Shown piece after piece: positions 8,258 through 20,109 of a stretch of DNA of 64,000 nucleotides (position 1 is its first letter; each line of letters opens with the position of its first letter). This DNA is from Aliamphritea spongicola (GTDB lineage Bacteria; Pseudomonadota; Gammaproteobacteria; Pseudomonadales; Balneatricaceae): the NCBI GenBank assembly GCA_024347235.1, contig AP025283.1, positions 1,054,001 through 1,118,000 of the forward strand, written 5' to 3'. The notes beneath the pieces are model-generated. The model ran no database searches. It saw only the letters and a program-made list of their open reading frames with translations, and had not been told where the DNA came from. A program made the translations under genes and the position numbers.

Positions 8258-11111
8258 TTACAGCGCCTCAATCTTCCCATATTGCTCAGTCAGCTGCGTC
8301 AGCGAAGCCTTAAACTCCCTAACTTCTCACGCTCTTTAGCAACCACCGCTTCAGGCGCATTGGCAACGAACTTCTCGTTGTTTAGCTTGCCTTCCAGACG
8401 GCCGGCTTCCTTCTGCAGTTTGTCCATTTCTTTCTTCAAACGAGCCAGCTCGGCATCTTTGTCGATCAGGCCAGCCATCGGTACCAGTACCTGCATGTCG
8501 CCAACCAGTTGTACCGCAGACATCGGCGCTTCGTCGCCCGGGTTCAGCCAGGTGATGGAGCTCAGGGCGGCCAGCTTGGACAGGAAGGTCTGGTTTGCTT
8601 CCAGACGGGTCTTGTCGGCTTCGCTGCCGTTGTTGAACAGAACATCCAGATCTTTACCCGGAGAGATACCCATCTCACCACGGATGTTACGGATACCGGT
8701 GATCACACCTTTCAGCCATTCAATGTTGGCTTCTGCTTCTGCATCCAGCTTGGCGTCGTCGCCCTGCGGGAAAGGTTGCAGCATGATGGTGTCACCTTCG
8801 GTGCCGGCTTCAGCCTTGATGGACTGCCAGATCTCTTCGGTGATGTACGGCATGATCGGGTGCGCCAGACGCAGGATCTGTTCCAGTACCTGTACCAGTG
8901 TCTGACGGGTGCCACGCTTGGCTTCAGCGGAGGCGTTGTCGTCCCACAGTACCGGCTTGGACAGTTCCAGATACCAGCTGCAGTATTCGTTCCAGATGAA
9001 GTCATACAGTGACTGAGAAGCCATGTCGAAACGGTATTCGTCCATGTGCTTCTGTACTTCGGTTTCTACGCGCTGCAGCTGGCTGATGATCCAGCGGTCT
9101 GCCAGTGACAGTTCAACATCTGCTCCGTTCTGGCCGCAATCTTCGCCTTCGGTGTTCATCTGAACATAACGGGCAGCGTTCCAGATCTTGTTACAGAAGT
9201 TACGGTAACCTTCCAGACGCTTCATGTCCCAGTTGATGTCACGGCCGGTGGAGGCCAGTGCTGCCAGGGTGAAACGCAGGGCGTCGGTACCGTGTGCAGA
9301 GATGCCTTCCGGGAACTGTTTTTCAGTACGCTTGCCGATTTTTCGGCCAGCTGCGGCTGCATCATGTTGCCGGTACGTTTTTCCAGCAGGTCTGGCAGGG
9401 CGATGCCATCGATCATGTCCAGCGGGTCCAGTACGTTACCCTTGGATTTTGACATCTTGTCGCCGTTTTCATCACGGATCAGACCGGTCACGTAAACGGT
9501 TTTGAACGGTACCTGCGGCTTGCCGTCTTCGTCTTTCATGAAGTGCATGGTCATCATGATCATCCGGGCAACCCAGAAAAAGATGATGTCGAAACCGGTA
9601 ACCAGTACGTCGGTCGGGTGGAATGTCTGCAGGCGCTGGGTGTTTTCAGGCCAGCCCAGAGTACCGAAGGTCCACAGGCCGGAACTGAACCAGGTGTCCA
9701 GTACGTCGTTGTCCTGGGTCAGTTCTACGCTGTCGTCCAGGCTGTATTTTTCACGGGCGGCTGCAGCACTGTTGGCTACATAGACATTGCCTTCAGCATC
9801 GTAGAAGGCGGGAATACGGTGGCCCCACCACAGCTGACGGGAGATACACCAGTCCTGAATGTCGCGCATCCAGGCGTAGTACATGTTTTCGTACTGCTTA
9901 GGCACGAACTGGATGTCACCGTTTTCAACCGCTTCAACCGCTGGCTTGGCCAGGGTCTTGGCATCGGCGAACCACTGGTCAGTCAGCATCGGTTCGATAA
10001 CTACACCGCCACGGTCACCGTAAGGGATGGTCATGTCGTTTTCTTCGATCTTCACCAGCAGGCCGGCAGCTTCGAAGTCTGCAACCACTTCACGGCGGGC
10101 TGCGAAACGTTCCATACCACGGTATTTTTCCGGAATGAAGGTGTCCATTTCGGTGTTTGGTGTGCCGTCGGTGTTGAAGCATTCGGCTTCTTCACGGATG
10201 TCTGCGTTCAGGGTGAGGATGTTGACCATTGGCAGACCACAGCGCTTTCCGACTTCGTTATCGTTGAAGTCGTGAGCCGGGGTGATTTTCACACAGCCGG
10301 TGCCTTTTTCCATGTCGGCGTGTTCGTCGGCAACGATCGGGATACGGCGGCCAACCAGCGGCAGGATGATTTCTTTGCCGATCAGGGCTTTGTAACGCTC
10401 GTCTTCCGGGTTAACCGCAACACCGGTGTCGCCCAGCATGGTTTCCGGACGGGTAGTCGCCACTACCAGGAAGTCATCGCCGTCAGCGGTTTTAGCGCCG
10501 TCGGCCAGCGGGTAGCGCAGGTACCACATCTTGCCTTTAACGTCGCGGTTTTCCACTTCCAGATCGGAGATAGCGGTGTGCAGTTTCGGGTCCCAGTTTA
10601 CCAGGCGCTTACCGCGGTAGATCAGGCCTTCGTCATACAGGCGGATGAAAACTTCCTGTACGGCATTGTAGAAGCCGTCGTCCATGGTGAAACGTTCAGT
10701 TGGCCAGTCGACAGAGTTACCCAGACGGCGCATCTGACCGGTAATGGTGCCACCGGATTCTTCTTTCCATTCCCAGATCTTGTTGATGAAGTTTTCACGG
10801 CCCAGATCGTGGCGGGTTTTCTGTTCTTCAGCGGCCAGTTTACGTTCTACAACCATCTGGGTTGCGATACCGGCGTGGTCAGTACCTACCTGCCACAGGG
10901 TGTTTTTACCCTGCATACGCTGGTAACGGGTCAGGGCGTCCATGATGGTGTGCTGGAAAGCGTGACCCATGTGCAGGCTGCCGGTGACGTTCGGTGGCGG
11001 AATCATGATGCAGTATGAATCGCCTTCGCCGGATGGGGCGAAGTAGCCGTTGTCTTCCCAGGTTTTATACCAGGATTTTTCGATCTCGTGGGGCTGGTAG
11101 GTCTTATCCAT
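8258..11111 (-). CDS. valS: Valyl-tRNA synthetase (two frameshifts)
   Basis: Charges tRNA-Val in the cytosol. About 951 residues after repair, the normal length for ValRS. The class I signature [15 protein letters not shown] is at about residues 38-52 and KMSKS near residue 553. An anticodon-binding domain and the C-terminal coiled-coil arm ([19 protein letters not shown]) follow. The frame breaks at the T run 9339-9343, just past KMSKS, and again near 8327, where one base restores the C-terminus [21 protein letters not shown]. Third gene of the conserved pepA-holC-valS block. As an essential gene its breaks must be sequence errors. Confidence 0.95.
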
Positions 11112-11215
11112 TATGCTCGTCCAAAACGCAGATGTTCACACTTGCCGGTTACAGCCCGGAGGCGGGCTTGCAGCTAAAAGCAGCGAGGGTGATAAATTGG
11201 CAAAAATTGGTGTCG

Positions 11216-11221
11216 ATTATA
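11216..11221 (-). promoter_or_regulatory. Candidate -10 element for valS
   Basis: The minus strand reads TATAAT followed by a GC-rich discriminator, about 105 bp upstream of the valS start. No clear -35 box was assigned, so this is a tentative promoter within the holC-valS gap. Confidence 0.35.
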
Positions 11222-11347
11222 CCGGCAGACGGGGCCAGAAAACATAGAGCAGGGCACAAATATAGGATGAATTCGCTTCAGTTAGCGGTATGCCCGGTCA
11301 GGGAGTTGTAAAGCGCAGTGGTGGAGCTGGTTACTGAGTGTGATCGC

Positions 11348-11794
11348 TCAGGATTTTGGCCGCATGTCGTGCATTTTGATTTCGATGCCGGCGTCTTTGT
11401 AGGTGGCGTAGTTTTTACGGGTGGCGGTCAGGATGTCATCCTGCTGGACGACGATTTCCAGAATCCGTTCGAACTTTAGTGTTTCCCCGGCGGTGTCCAG
11501 ATGCAGGTTGATGAAAACGTCACGGTGTTCCGGCAGGGTATCGCCCCAGCCTATCTGCACCGGTGCAGGGGTATCAGCCCCTGAACTGGCATTGCTGATA
11601 ATGCCATGGGGAATAAAGGCTTCCGGGCGGTAGTCCCAGAGGAGCTGATCAAGCCGTTCGGCTTCCTGTTCACTGGCCACTGAGATGAATACCTGACGGC
11701 CTTTGCCCAGCACTTTGTCTGCCAGCCGGCAGAGGAAGGTGTAGCGGCTGTCGTTGTGGGTATCGGTAAGGACGTAAAAGTCGGCCTGGCTCAA
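11348..11794 (-). CDS. holC: DNA polymerase III chi subunit
   Basis: The chi subunit of the clamp-loader complex, which links polymerase III holoenzyme to SSB-coated DNA. At 148 residues it has the family's length. It opens with ADFYVLTDT and has the QVFISVASEQEAERLDQLLW and FIPHGI segments typical of HolC. It is intact, and lies between pepA and valS in the order common among gammaproteobacteria. The gap to valS (about 236 bp) holds a candidate internal promoter. Confidence 0.9.
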   Translation of the reverse strand: MSQADFYVLTDTHNDSRYTFLCRLADKVLGKGRQVFISVASEQEAERLDQLLWDYRPEAFIPHGIISNASSGADTPAPVQIGWGDTLPEHRDVFINLHLDTAGETLKFERILEIVVQQDDILTATRKNYATYKDAGIEIKMHDMRPKS

Positions 11795-11854
11795 TGGTTT
11801 GTCTCAGGAAAGTGAATCGGGCTGTGGTTCAGTGTGCAGCTAATGTAAGAAGAA

Positions 11855-11877
11855 ACGGCGGTTATTTCAACCGCCGT
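11855..11877. terminator. Hairpin between pepA and holC
   Basis: A perfect 9-bp stem (ACGGCGGTT/AACCGCCGT) with a 5-nt loop has pyrimidine-rich flanks rather than a clean T tract. It lies 43 bp past the pepA stop, and probably attenuates or terminates the pepA transcript. Confidence 0.55.
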
Positions 11878-11886
11878 TGTATTCTT

Positions 11887-13439
<1,553 letters not shown>

Positions 13440-13727
13440 GGTTACTCCAGAGAAGACATCGTGTCAGCTTTGTAAGATAATGCCGGCGGTGTTTTGCCGG
13501 TAAAAACAGTTGGCCTGGCACTGTACCGCTGTGCTGACCGGAAAGGTTCAGGCGGTAGTGGAAGCCGTTTGCTGAAGTGTATATGAATGTGTGGCATCTG
13601 CCCAACCGGATCAGCCACATCTGAAATGTTTTTACCGCGTTGTGGCCAGCTGCCCCGGGAACATCAGGGGCTTTGCAGAGTCAGTATGTTGAATGTGTTA
13701 TATCTCAAGCCATCGAGAGATTAAAAG

Positions 13728-14861
13728 TTGATTATCTTCCGTTATATCAGTCGTGAAGTTTTGCTCAGTATGAGTGCCGTTAGCGGCGTTCTGTTGCTGA
13801 TTATTATGAGCGGCCGCTTTATCCGTTACCTGACCAATGCGGCGGCCGGTAAGTATTCTGTGGATACTGTCTTTCAGTTCATGCTGTACCGGATGCCGGG
13901 CTTTCTTGAACTTATTCTTCCGCTGGGGCTGTTTCTGGGAATTTTGCTGGCCTACGGCCGCCTGTATCTGGAAAGTGAAATGGCGGTGCTGAAAGCCACC
14001 GGCATGAGCCAGCGCCGTTTATCCCTGTACACGTTGGGGCCGGCATCACTGGTAGCTGTTGTAGTGGCGGTGATGAGTCTGTGGCTGACCCCAGCAGGTG
14101 TGCAGAAAACCGAAACCGTGTTTCAGCAGAGCCAGCAAAGTACGCTGGACAGTGTGGTACCAGGGCGTTTTCAGGAACAGCCGGACGGTTTCCGCTCTAC
14201 TTATATTGAAAAACTGAACACTGAAACCCGCCGGATGGAGGGTATTTTTGTCTCCGAAACGATTCCTGGCCAGCCGCTGGCGGTGGTGGCTGCTGAGGGT
14301 GGCCGGCAGGTGACTGATCCGGAAACTGGCGTCCGTTATCTGGTACTGGAAAACGGCTTCCGCTACGAAGGCCAGCCCGGTGAGGCAAAGTACCGGGAAA
14401 TTCAGTTTGAAGAGTACGGGATCCGCTTACCTGAAGCGGATGATGAGCCGGAGGTGTCCGGTGCGGATATGGCCACCACTGAGAACTTATTCGGCGGTAC
14501 GCCTGAAGAAATTGCTCAGTTGCACTGGCGTATTTCGTTGCCGGTGATGTGTCTGATTGTTGCCCTGTTAGCAGTGCCTCTGAGCAAGACCAATCCGCGG
14601 CAGGGACGGTTTGCCAAACTGATTCCTTCTATCCTCTTATATCTGCTGTATTTACTGCTGCTGACCAACACCCGCACATTAGCGGAAGACGGAGATGCCC
14701 CGGTTGTTGTTATGTGGGTGGTTCATCTGGCGTTTTTCGGCTTTGCCATGAGTTTGCTGTTTGCCGGGAGGTTCTGGGAAAAGCTGGGTGACAGACTGGG
14801 CATCGTGACTGAAAAAGTGTCGGTTAAACATTTACTGAAAGGGAAGTCCGGTGATGCCTGA
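13728..14861 (+). CDS. lptF: LPS export ABC transporter permease LptF
   Basis: An inner-membrane permease of the LptB2FG transporter that extracts lipopolysaccharide and passes it to the LptC-A-D bridge. 377 residues, intact. Transmembrane segments are seen near residues 12-32, 55-75 and 100-118, then a periplasmic beta-jellyroll region (about 125-260), then three C-terminal segments (SLPVMCLIVALLAVPLS onward). The start codon is TTG in the sequence MIIFRYISREVLLS. It overlaps lptG, implying coupled translation. Divergent from pepA across 288 bp. Confidence 0.93.
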   Translation: MIIFRYISREVLLSMSAVSGVLLLIIMSGRFIRYLTNAAAGKYSVDTVFQFMLYRMPGFLELILPLGLFLGILLAYGRLYLESEMAVLKATGMSQRRLSLYTLGPASLVAVVVAVMSLWLTPAGVQKTETVFQQSQQSTLDSVVPGRFQEQPDGFRSTYIEKLNTETRRMEGIFVSETIPGQPLAVVAAEGGRQVTDPETGVRYLVLENGFRYEGQPGEAKYREIQFEEYGIRLPEADDEPEVSGADMATTENLFGGTPEEIAQLHWRISLPVMCLIVALLAVPLSKTNPRQGRFAKLIPSILLYLLYLLLLTNTRTLAEDGDAPVVVMWVVHLAFFGFAMSLLFAGRFWEKLGDRLGIVTEKVSVKHLLKGKSGDA

Positions 14862-15927
14862 TATTCTGATGAACCGGCTGGACCGTTATATAAGCACGGC
14901 GGTGTTATCTTCTTTGGCGGTGGTGCTGGCTATTGTTATTGGTCTGGATGTTCTGTTTGCCATGCTGGATCAGTTGGAAGATGTAAATGAGCGTTTCACC
15001 ATGGGCGCCTTGCTGGAATATCTGGCGCTAACCACTCCGAAACGTTTTTATGACTTTATTCCACTGAGCTGTCTGGTGGGCTGCCTGATCGGCCTGGGCA
15101 GTCTGGCGTCCGGCAGTGAATTAACGGTGATGCGGGCTGCTGGTATTTCCATTGGCCGGATTGTGCTGGCGGTACTGAAACCGATCATTGCGCTGGGCAT
15201 TGTCACCGTGTTGCTGGGTGAATATGTGGTGCCGTATACCGAGACACTGGCGGACAGCCGGCGGGCGGTGAAGGTCAGTAACGGGGCGATTACTTCCGGC
15301 TACGGTATCTGGCACCGGGAACGGGATGAATATATCCATATTAATGCGGTATTACCGGACGGTTCCCTGAAAGGCGTCACCCGTTATAAGTTTGATCAGG
15401 ATGACAGCCTGATTTCCAGCAGTTATGCCGCCAGTGGTCGCTATGCGGAAGATAAGTGGCTGCTGAGCAACGTGCGCGAAACCCTGTTCAGTGACGACCG
15501 CACGCAGGCGAACACTTATGACACCCAGAGCTGGGATGTGAAGCTGACGCCGCAGCGGTTGTCGGTGATCATTGTAGAACCGGATGAACTGCCGATTTCC
15601 GGTTTGCTGAACTATAGCAATTACCTGCGTGAGCAGGGGCTGGAATCGACCACCTATATGCTGGCGTTCTGGAGCAAGCTGTTTCAGCCATTATCCATGA
15701 TTGCACTGGTGCTGGTGGCCATCTCGTTTATTTTCGGACCGTTGCGCAGTGTAACCACCGGTCAGCGGGTGATATCCGGTGTGGTGGTCGGGGTGATGTT
15801 TAAGTTCGCGCAGGATCTGCTGGCACCGGTCAGCACGCTGTACAGCATTGCGCCATTCTGGGCAGCATTGATGCCGATTCTGATTTGCGGATTAATCGGC
15901 AGCTGGTTGTTGCGCCGGGCAGGATAG
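14854..15927 (+). CDS. lptG: LPS export ABC transporter permease LptG
   Basis: The second permease of LptB2FG, paralogous to LptF. About 357 residues, intact, starting inside the end of lptF (8-bp overlap). A GTG one codon earlier is an alternative start. It has six membrane segments split 3+3 around a periplasmic domain, with the family motifs MRAAGISIGRI in the first cytoplasmic coupling loop and FGPLRSVTTGQRVISGVVVG near the C-terminus. It ends at a strong bidirectional terminator shared with the convergent RDD gene. Confidence 0.93.
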   Translation: MPDILMNRLDRYISTAVLSSLAVVLAIVIGLDVLFAMLDQLEDVNERFTMGALLEYLALTTPKRFYDFIPLSCLVGCLIGLGSLASGSELTVMRAAGISIGRIVLAVLKPIIALGIVTVLLGEYVVPYTETLADSRRAVKVSNGAITSGYGIWHRERDEYIHINAVLPDGSLKGVTRYKFDQDDSLISSSYAASGRYAEDKWLLSNVRETLFSDDRTQANTYDTQSWDVKLTPQRLSVIIVEPDELPISGLLNYSNYLREQGLESTTYMLAFWSKLFQPLSMIALVLVAISFIFGPLRSVTTGQRVISGVVVGVMFKFAQDLLAPVSTLYSIAPFWAALMPILICGLIGSWLLRRAG

Positions 15928-15953
15928 GAAAGGAAAGGGTTAATCTCAGAATT

Positions 15954-15988
15954 AAAAGCCGCTGTCTCCCGGGGAGGCAGCGGCTTTT
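15954..15988. terminator. Bidirectional terminator between lptG and the RDD gene
   Basis: A long stem AAAAGCCGCTG.../...CAGCGGCTTTT with a C/G-rich loop reads as A-stem-T on both strands. It is placed between two convergent genes, 11 bp past the reconstructed stop of the RDD gene. Confidence 0.85.
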
Positions 15989-15999
15989 GTAACTGTGTC

Positions 16000-16448
16000 T
16001 TATGACTTCTGCTTTTAGGCAGCAGTACGATCTGAGTTTCAGAGAAGCTGTCATGCCAGGTGGCTTTGCTCGGTGAAAACAGCATCCACAGGAAGCCCAG
16101 GCCGCCACAGGCGAAAGAAACGATTGCCATCATAAACCGCAGCAGGGCCTGCTTCAGATTAATGTGACGGTTATCGATGGTCTGTACGCGTAATTGCCAG
16201 GCCTGCATACCCAGTGTCTGGCCCAGACGGATCCAGAAGTAGGCGAAAAAGCCGAAGGTGATCAGGAACAGGGCGCTCTGGAATAACGGGCCGGAGACGG
16301 ATTCGCCACCGTTCAGGCCAACCGCAACAAAGCCTGTACACATCCAGATAGCAACAACCAGCAGGCCGTCATACACCATTGCAGCCAGGCGGCGTAACAG
16401 GGATGGCTGGCGGAGTTCGCCGTCTAATTCCGGGAAAGGTTTATTCAT
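16000..16448 (-). CDS. RDD-family membrane protein (frameshifted at the C-terminus)
   Basis: A small inner-membrane protein of the RDD family, whose members include candidate Na+/H+ antiporters but mostly lack assigned roles. 149 residues after repair. The hallmark Arg-Asp-Asp is not strict: the N-terminus reads LLRRLAAMVYDGLLVVAIW. Two further membrane segments and the TLGMQAWQLRVQT motif follow. The literal frame runs on through the terminator; adding one base to the T run at 16013-16016 gives a normal basic end, LLPKKQKS, with a stop at 16000. Confidence 0.75.
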
Positions 16449-16496
16449 TACAGTCTCGTATACAGGTAAAAACAGTCTGCTATCAGTGGCTGGTGT

Positions 16497-17696
16497 TCAG
16501 GTCCGGCTGAGTTTAAATACAGGCCGTATCCAGATGCCCAGATAACTGCCGATGATCGCACCGACCAGCCATAACCAGCCGTGCATACTACCGGAAACTA
16601 TGCCGCCAAAGAAGGCTCCGATATTACAGCCAAAGGAAATTGTTGCTCCGTAGCCCAGCATTAAGCCCCCAGTGCGGAAGCCAGCCAGTGCAACGGCGGG
16701 ATACGCCACTGCCAGCTGAAACGTCCGGCCAGAGAGGCCGCCAGCAGGGCGCCGAGCATGATGCCGATGTTCATAACGGACACGGTATCTTCCCAGATAC
16801 TTTCCAGCAGGGCGTCATCCCGGCCGGGCTGTAGCCAGTAAGTCCAGAAGTCCGGTTCCAGTTCGTAACCCAGTTGCAGGCTAGTGTCCAGCCAGAGGGC
16901 CAGCTTGGTTCCCCACAGGGGATAAGACAGGGCAACTGACCATGGGCGTCCGGTGACGATCACCACAATATAGTTCAGTATCGCCAGCGCAATTGCGCCC
17001 CAGATCAGTGGCCAGGGGCCGCGAAGTAATCGCTTACTCAGGGAGGCCCTGGCCGGCGTTATCTGCCTGCAGTGTGCCGTGCCGGCGTTTTTCCAGCCAG
17101 ATGGTACCAAGAGCGATCAGGGCAAAGGCAGCCAGATTAATTGCCAGCGCAGTCATCAGCCCCAGGCTCTGTAAGCTGGACACCGGGGCCAGTTGGGGCA
17201 GGGTGGTCCACCATTCGTAATCGGCGGTTGCCCAGAAGCCGCCCGCCATAAAGCCGATAATTGATGGGACTGCCCGCAGCTGACCTCCGCCGACCTGAAA
17301 CAGGTTGCCTGAACCACAGCCGCCGGCGATCTGCATGCCAATACCAAACAAGGCAGCACCAAAGAACACAGAGAAACCCAGTGGCCGGTTAAAACCGTTA
17401 ACGTCGTTGCCAAATGCGCTGCCGGCATCGAGGATGGGAAATATCAGACAGACCGCGACGGCCAGCATCAGCATCTGGGCACGCAGGCCACGGCCGCGGC
17501 GTTCTGTAATCAGATTTCGCCAGGCTGCGGTAAAACCGAAAGAGGCCTGATACAGCGCCAGCCCCAGCGCACCACCGAGGATCAGTAAGAGTGCTGCGTG
17601 GGCGCTGATATCGCGATAAAGTAATCCTGCCAGCAGGACAAAAAGCCCCAGCGAGATGAATAGAGGCCGGCTGATCAGTGGCGCAGTCTGGCTCAT
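16497..17696 (-). CDS. YeeE/YedE-family sulfur-compound transporter (several indels)
   Basis: An inner-membrane protein of the YeeE/YedE (DUF395, TsuA-like) family that imports thiosulfate or related sulfur species. About 400 residues after repair, with two pseudo-symmetric halves. Each half has the conserved Cys motif: IAGGCGSGNLFQVGGG in the N-terminal half and FGCNIGAFFGGI in the C-terminal half. Frames break at 17037-17046 (net two missing bases, best explained by GGG and CCC each losing one) and at the C run 16666-16670. The family also exists as split half-proteins, but the reconstructed single chain fits the long form better. No TsuB-like sulfurtransferase is adjacent. Confidence 0.78.
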
Positions 17697-17820
17697 GGTT
17701 GGTCCCTGTACGTTGAGCGGTTAGCTGTGAACGGTTAATAACGAACGTTTAGTTGCGAGCGGGGAGTATAGGGGATGTCGCTGGAGAGGCCAATTTTGTG
17801 GCACATTTTTATGATATGGA

Positions 17821-17844
17821 AAAGCCGGCATGGGCGCCGGCTTT
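17821..17844 (-). terminator. Terminator of the Sel1-repeat gene
   Basis: A stem AAAGCCGGC/GCCGGCTTT with a 6-nt loop lies 18 bp beyond the stop of the Sel1-repeat gene. The T tract on the minus strand is short. Confidence 0.65.
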
Positions 17845-17862
17845 CGGTGTAAGCAGATACGT

Positions 17863-18665
17863 TTATTGGAACGGTGTTACAAATTTGTTTTTGTAATCTT
17901 CAGCCAGACGCTTGGCTTCTTCCAGTTCCTTGTCAGACAGTTTCATAACAATACGGGACTGAATGGCACGGGCGGTCGGGTTGCCCAGTTCCATGGCATT
18001 CTGCAACCAGGCATATGCTGAGATGTTCGTGCTGTGGCTGGCATCACCGCCGTGGGCGTTAGAGTACAGCGCACCAAGGAAGAACATCGCATCTGTGTGG
18101 CCCTGTTCAGCAGCCTTGCGGTACCAGCGTTCTGCCTGAGTAAAATCCTGCTGTACGCCGGTGCCGAAGTTGTAGCTGCGGCCAATGTTGTGCTGTGCAA
18201 CGACCAGCCCCTGGTCAGCGGCGCGCTTGTACCATTCAATGGCTTTTGCCGGATCGCGTTTAACGCCGTAGCCGAATTCGTACATTTCACCCAGGCGGTT
18301 CTGGGCTGTTGCATCTCCGCCTTCAGCAGCAGGCTGTACACTTTCCAGCTCTACTTTATAACCTTTGTTTTTATAGGCGCGACGGGAATCAACACATCCC
18401 AGGTTGCCCAGATCCGCACAGCGGTTATACAGTTTCAGAGCTTCCTGTTCGTCGGCGTCTACCCCCAGGCCGAATTCATACATCTGACCCAGATAGTTCA
18501 TGGCTTCCAGATTATTTTCTTTAGCCAGTGGTGCCAGCTCAGACAGGGCAATCGCGTAGTCCTTGTTTTCAAAGGCCTGAATACCCTTAGCCAGATTGGC
18601 TGCCAGGGCGGCAGAAGTATGCAGGCTTAACAGCAGGCCGGTAGCGATCAGAAGTTTTTGCTCAT
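17863..18665 (-). CDS. Secreted Sel1-like (SLR/TPR) repeat protein (frameshifted)
   Basis: An exported repeat protein of about 267 residues. The N-terminus is a clear signal peptide (SKKLLIATGLLLSLHTSAALA, reached only after restoring one base in the T run 18655-18659). It is followed by four to five Sel1-like repeats with the signature LGEMYEFGYGVKRDPAKAIEWY and RAADQG. Such repeats are scaffolds for protein binding in the periplasm; the partner is not known. The C-terminal helix is charged (SDKELEEAKRLAEDYKNKF). Confidence 0.75.
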
Positions 18666-19170
18666 TGGCGGACGCTCGTATATGACGGATATTATTTAAA
18701 CTGGGCGCATTATAACGCCCGATTGTTCAGTATCGAAAGGTACAGTTAAATTCATTTTTACCGGAACTCATGGATGATGGTGCTTAACTCCAGAGTCGGT
18801 GATAACCGTTGTGACCCATTTTTGCCAGCAGGTTGCAATCGGGTTTAATATTAACTGTGTCTAATATAGCGGTGAATTCTAACGGATATGGTGAAAAAAA
18901 CAGGCCGGTGCGACAATTGGTCTGTGGAATCTTCGCTGGAATGATCAGGATCAAGGGTGTTTTTACCTGGCGGACTGAACCGCAGGCCATACTGGCAGGT
19001 CAATGTATAACGGCTTGCGGGTTTCTGCGTCGTGCAATAGAGTGTCAGAAAGACATTCGGATAGTACTCAAACTGAGGCTGTTCTATTGGTATCTGTTTG
19101 ATATCGTTATTAATATTGTTGTGTATTGTCGGCAGGATGCTGGCGGATAACCGGGGTTGCGGAGGTGTGT
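18666..19170. other. Gene-free stretch between divergent Sel1-repeat and phasin genes
   Basis: About 505 bp with no convincing gene. A 105-codon open frame on the plus strand has rare-looking composition and no ribosome site. The left edge holds a -10-like element for the Sel1 gene within a small GGGCG/CGCCC hairpin; the right edge ends in the GGAGG of the phasin gene. Confidence 0.5.
18709..18714 (-). promoter_or_regulatory. Candidate -10 element for the Sel1-repeat gene
   Basis: The minus strand reads TATAAT followed by GCGCCC, within a GGGCG/CGCCC inverted repeat, 44 bp upstream of the start codon. The -35 box is not clear. Confidence 0.4.
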
Positions 19171-19499
19171 ATGTTTCAGGATATGTCGAAGACGTTGAAT
19201 CAGTCGATGAGCCCGTTTAAGGAGCTGGTGGATATACAGACAAAAATGCTGGAGCAGCTTACCCAGCAGCAGATGGCCTGTACCAAGGCCTGTATAGACG
19301 CAACCATGCAGCAAACCCAGGCGCTGCAGGGCTGTTCATCTGCTGAACAGTTAGTTGAACTGCAAAAGCCTACGCCAGCCAGCTGGAAGCGAATCTGACG
19401 GCGGCCAATGAAAGTAATCTTAAAGCACTGGCAGATGCCCAGGCTTCGGTGGAAAAACTGGCGCAGGATTCCTTCGAGGCATTTGCTTCCAAACCCTGA
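19171..19499 (+). CDS. Phasin-family protein (frameshifted)
   Basis: A 109-residue, all-helical amphipathic protein after repair, resembling phasins, the proteins that coat polyhydroxyalkanoate granules. Visible are FKELVDIQTKMLEQLTQQQM, a Gln-rich helix, and the C-terminal coil ASVEKLAQDSFEAFASKP. GGAGG lies 5 nt before ATG 19171. The frame breaks in the A run 19364-19367. No PHA synthase is in the window, so a link to granules is inference from family only. Confidence 0.6.
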
Positions 19500-19576
19500 G
19501 TCGCGCAGGTAATATGCGTGCCAATCTTATACGGTCCTGTTTAAGGGCCGTTTTTATTGTCTATCGGAATGAATAT

Positions 19577-20093
19577 ATGTCCCAGACGATCGGTTTATTT
19601 TACGGTTCCACAACCGGTAATACGGAAGATGTTGCAGAGCGCATTGCTGCGCAGCTAGGGTCTGACAATGTTTGCCTACATGATGTGGCGGATAATGGTC
19701 TGGCGGGGTTTGATAAATACAGCGGTCTGATTTTTGGTATTTCCACCTGGGATTTCGGTGAGCTGCAGGAAGACTGGGATGATATCTGGTCGGAAGTGGA
19801 TGATCTGGATTTTAGCAGCAAAACCTGTGCACTGTTTGGATTAGGTGATCAGATTGGCTACCCGGAGTGGTTTCTGGATGCCATGGGCATGTTGCACGAA
19901 GCTTCAGAATGGCGGTGCCCGTATCGTGGGTTACTGGCCTAATGAGGGGTATGATTTTGAAGCCTCTAAAGCATTAACGGCTGATGAGTCCCAGTTTGTC
20001 GGGCTGGCGCTGGATGATGACGGGCAGGCCGGTGAAACCGATGAACGGATTGCCGCCTGGTGTGAACAGGTTAAACCGGAATTCGGGCTGTAA
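19577..20093 (+). CDS. fldB: Flavodoxin, FldB-like (frameshifted)
   Basis: A long-chain flavodoxin of about 172 residues carrying FMN as one-electron carrier. The FMN phosphate loop GSTTGNTEDVAERIA, the ring-binding FGISTWDFGELQEDW and the GLGDQIGYPEWFLDAMG loops are all present. The frame shifts at 19899-19900, where two A residues appear to be missing (GAAAAG expected), rejoining at LQNGGARIVGYWP. FldB rather than FldA is suggested by the residues around the flavin loops, but the call is not decisive. It stands alone, convergent with the TauE/SafE gene. Confidence 0.75.
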
Positions 20094-20109
20094 AGCCTAC
20101 GGTACGTCA

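Noticed and set aside
9543..11018. A 491-codon open frame on the plus strand opposite valS
   Set aside because: It is antisense to strongly conserved ValRS sequence, has no ribosome site and its composition (Val/Phe/Gly-rich repeats) is what the complement of a biased gene produces.
15762..15999. Extension of the RDD protein through the terminator and into lptG
   Set aside because: The added residues are the translation of the terminator hairpin and the antisense of lptG; one base in the T run gives a normal stop at 16000.
18833..19150. A 105-codon open frame in the gap between the Sel1-repeat and phasin genes
   Set aside because: No ribosome site, atypical composition, and no recognisable domain; it reads as non-coding.
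19931..20109. Extension of the TauE/SafE protein across the flavodoxin gene
   Set aside because: The extra 60 residues are antisense flavodoxin sequence and exceed the family length.
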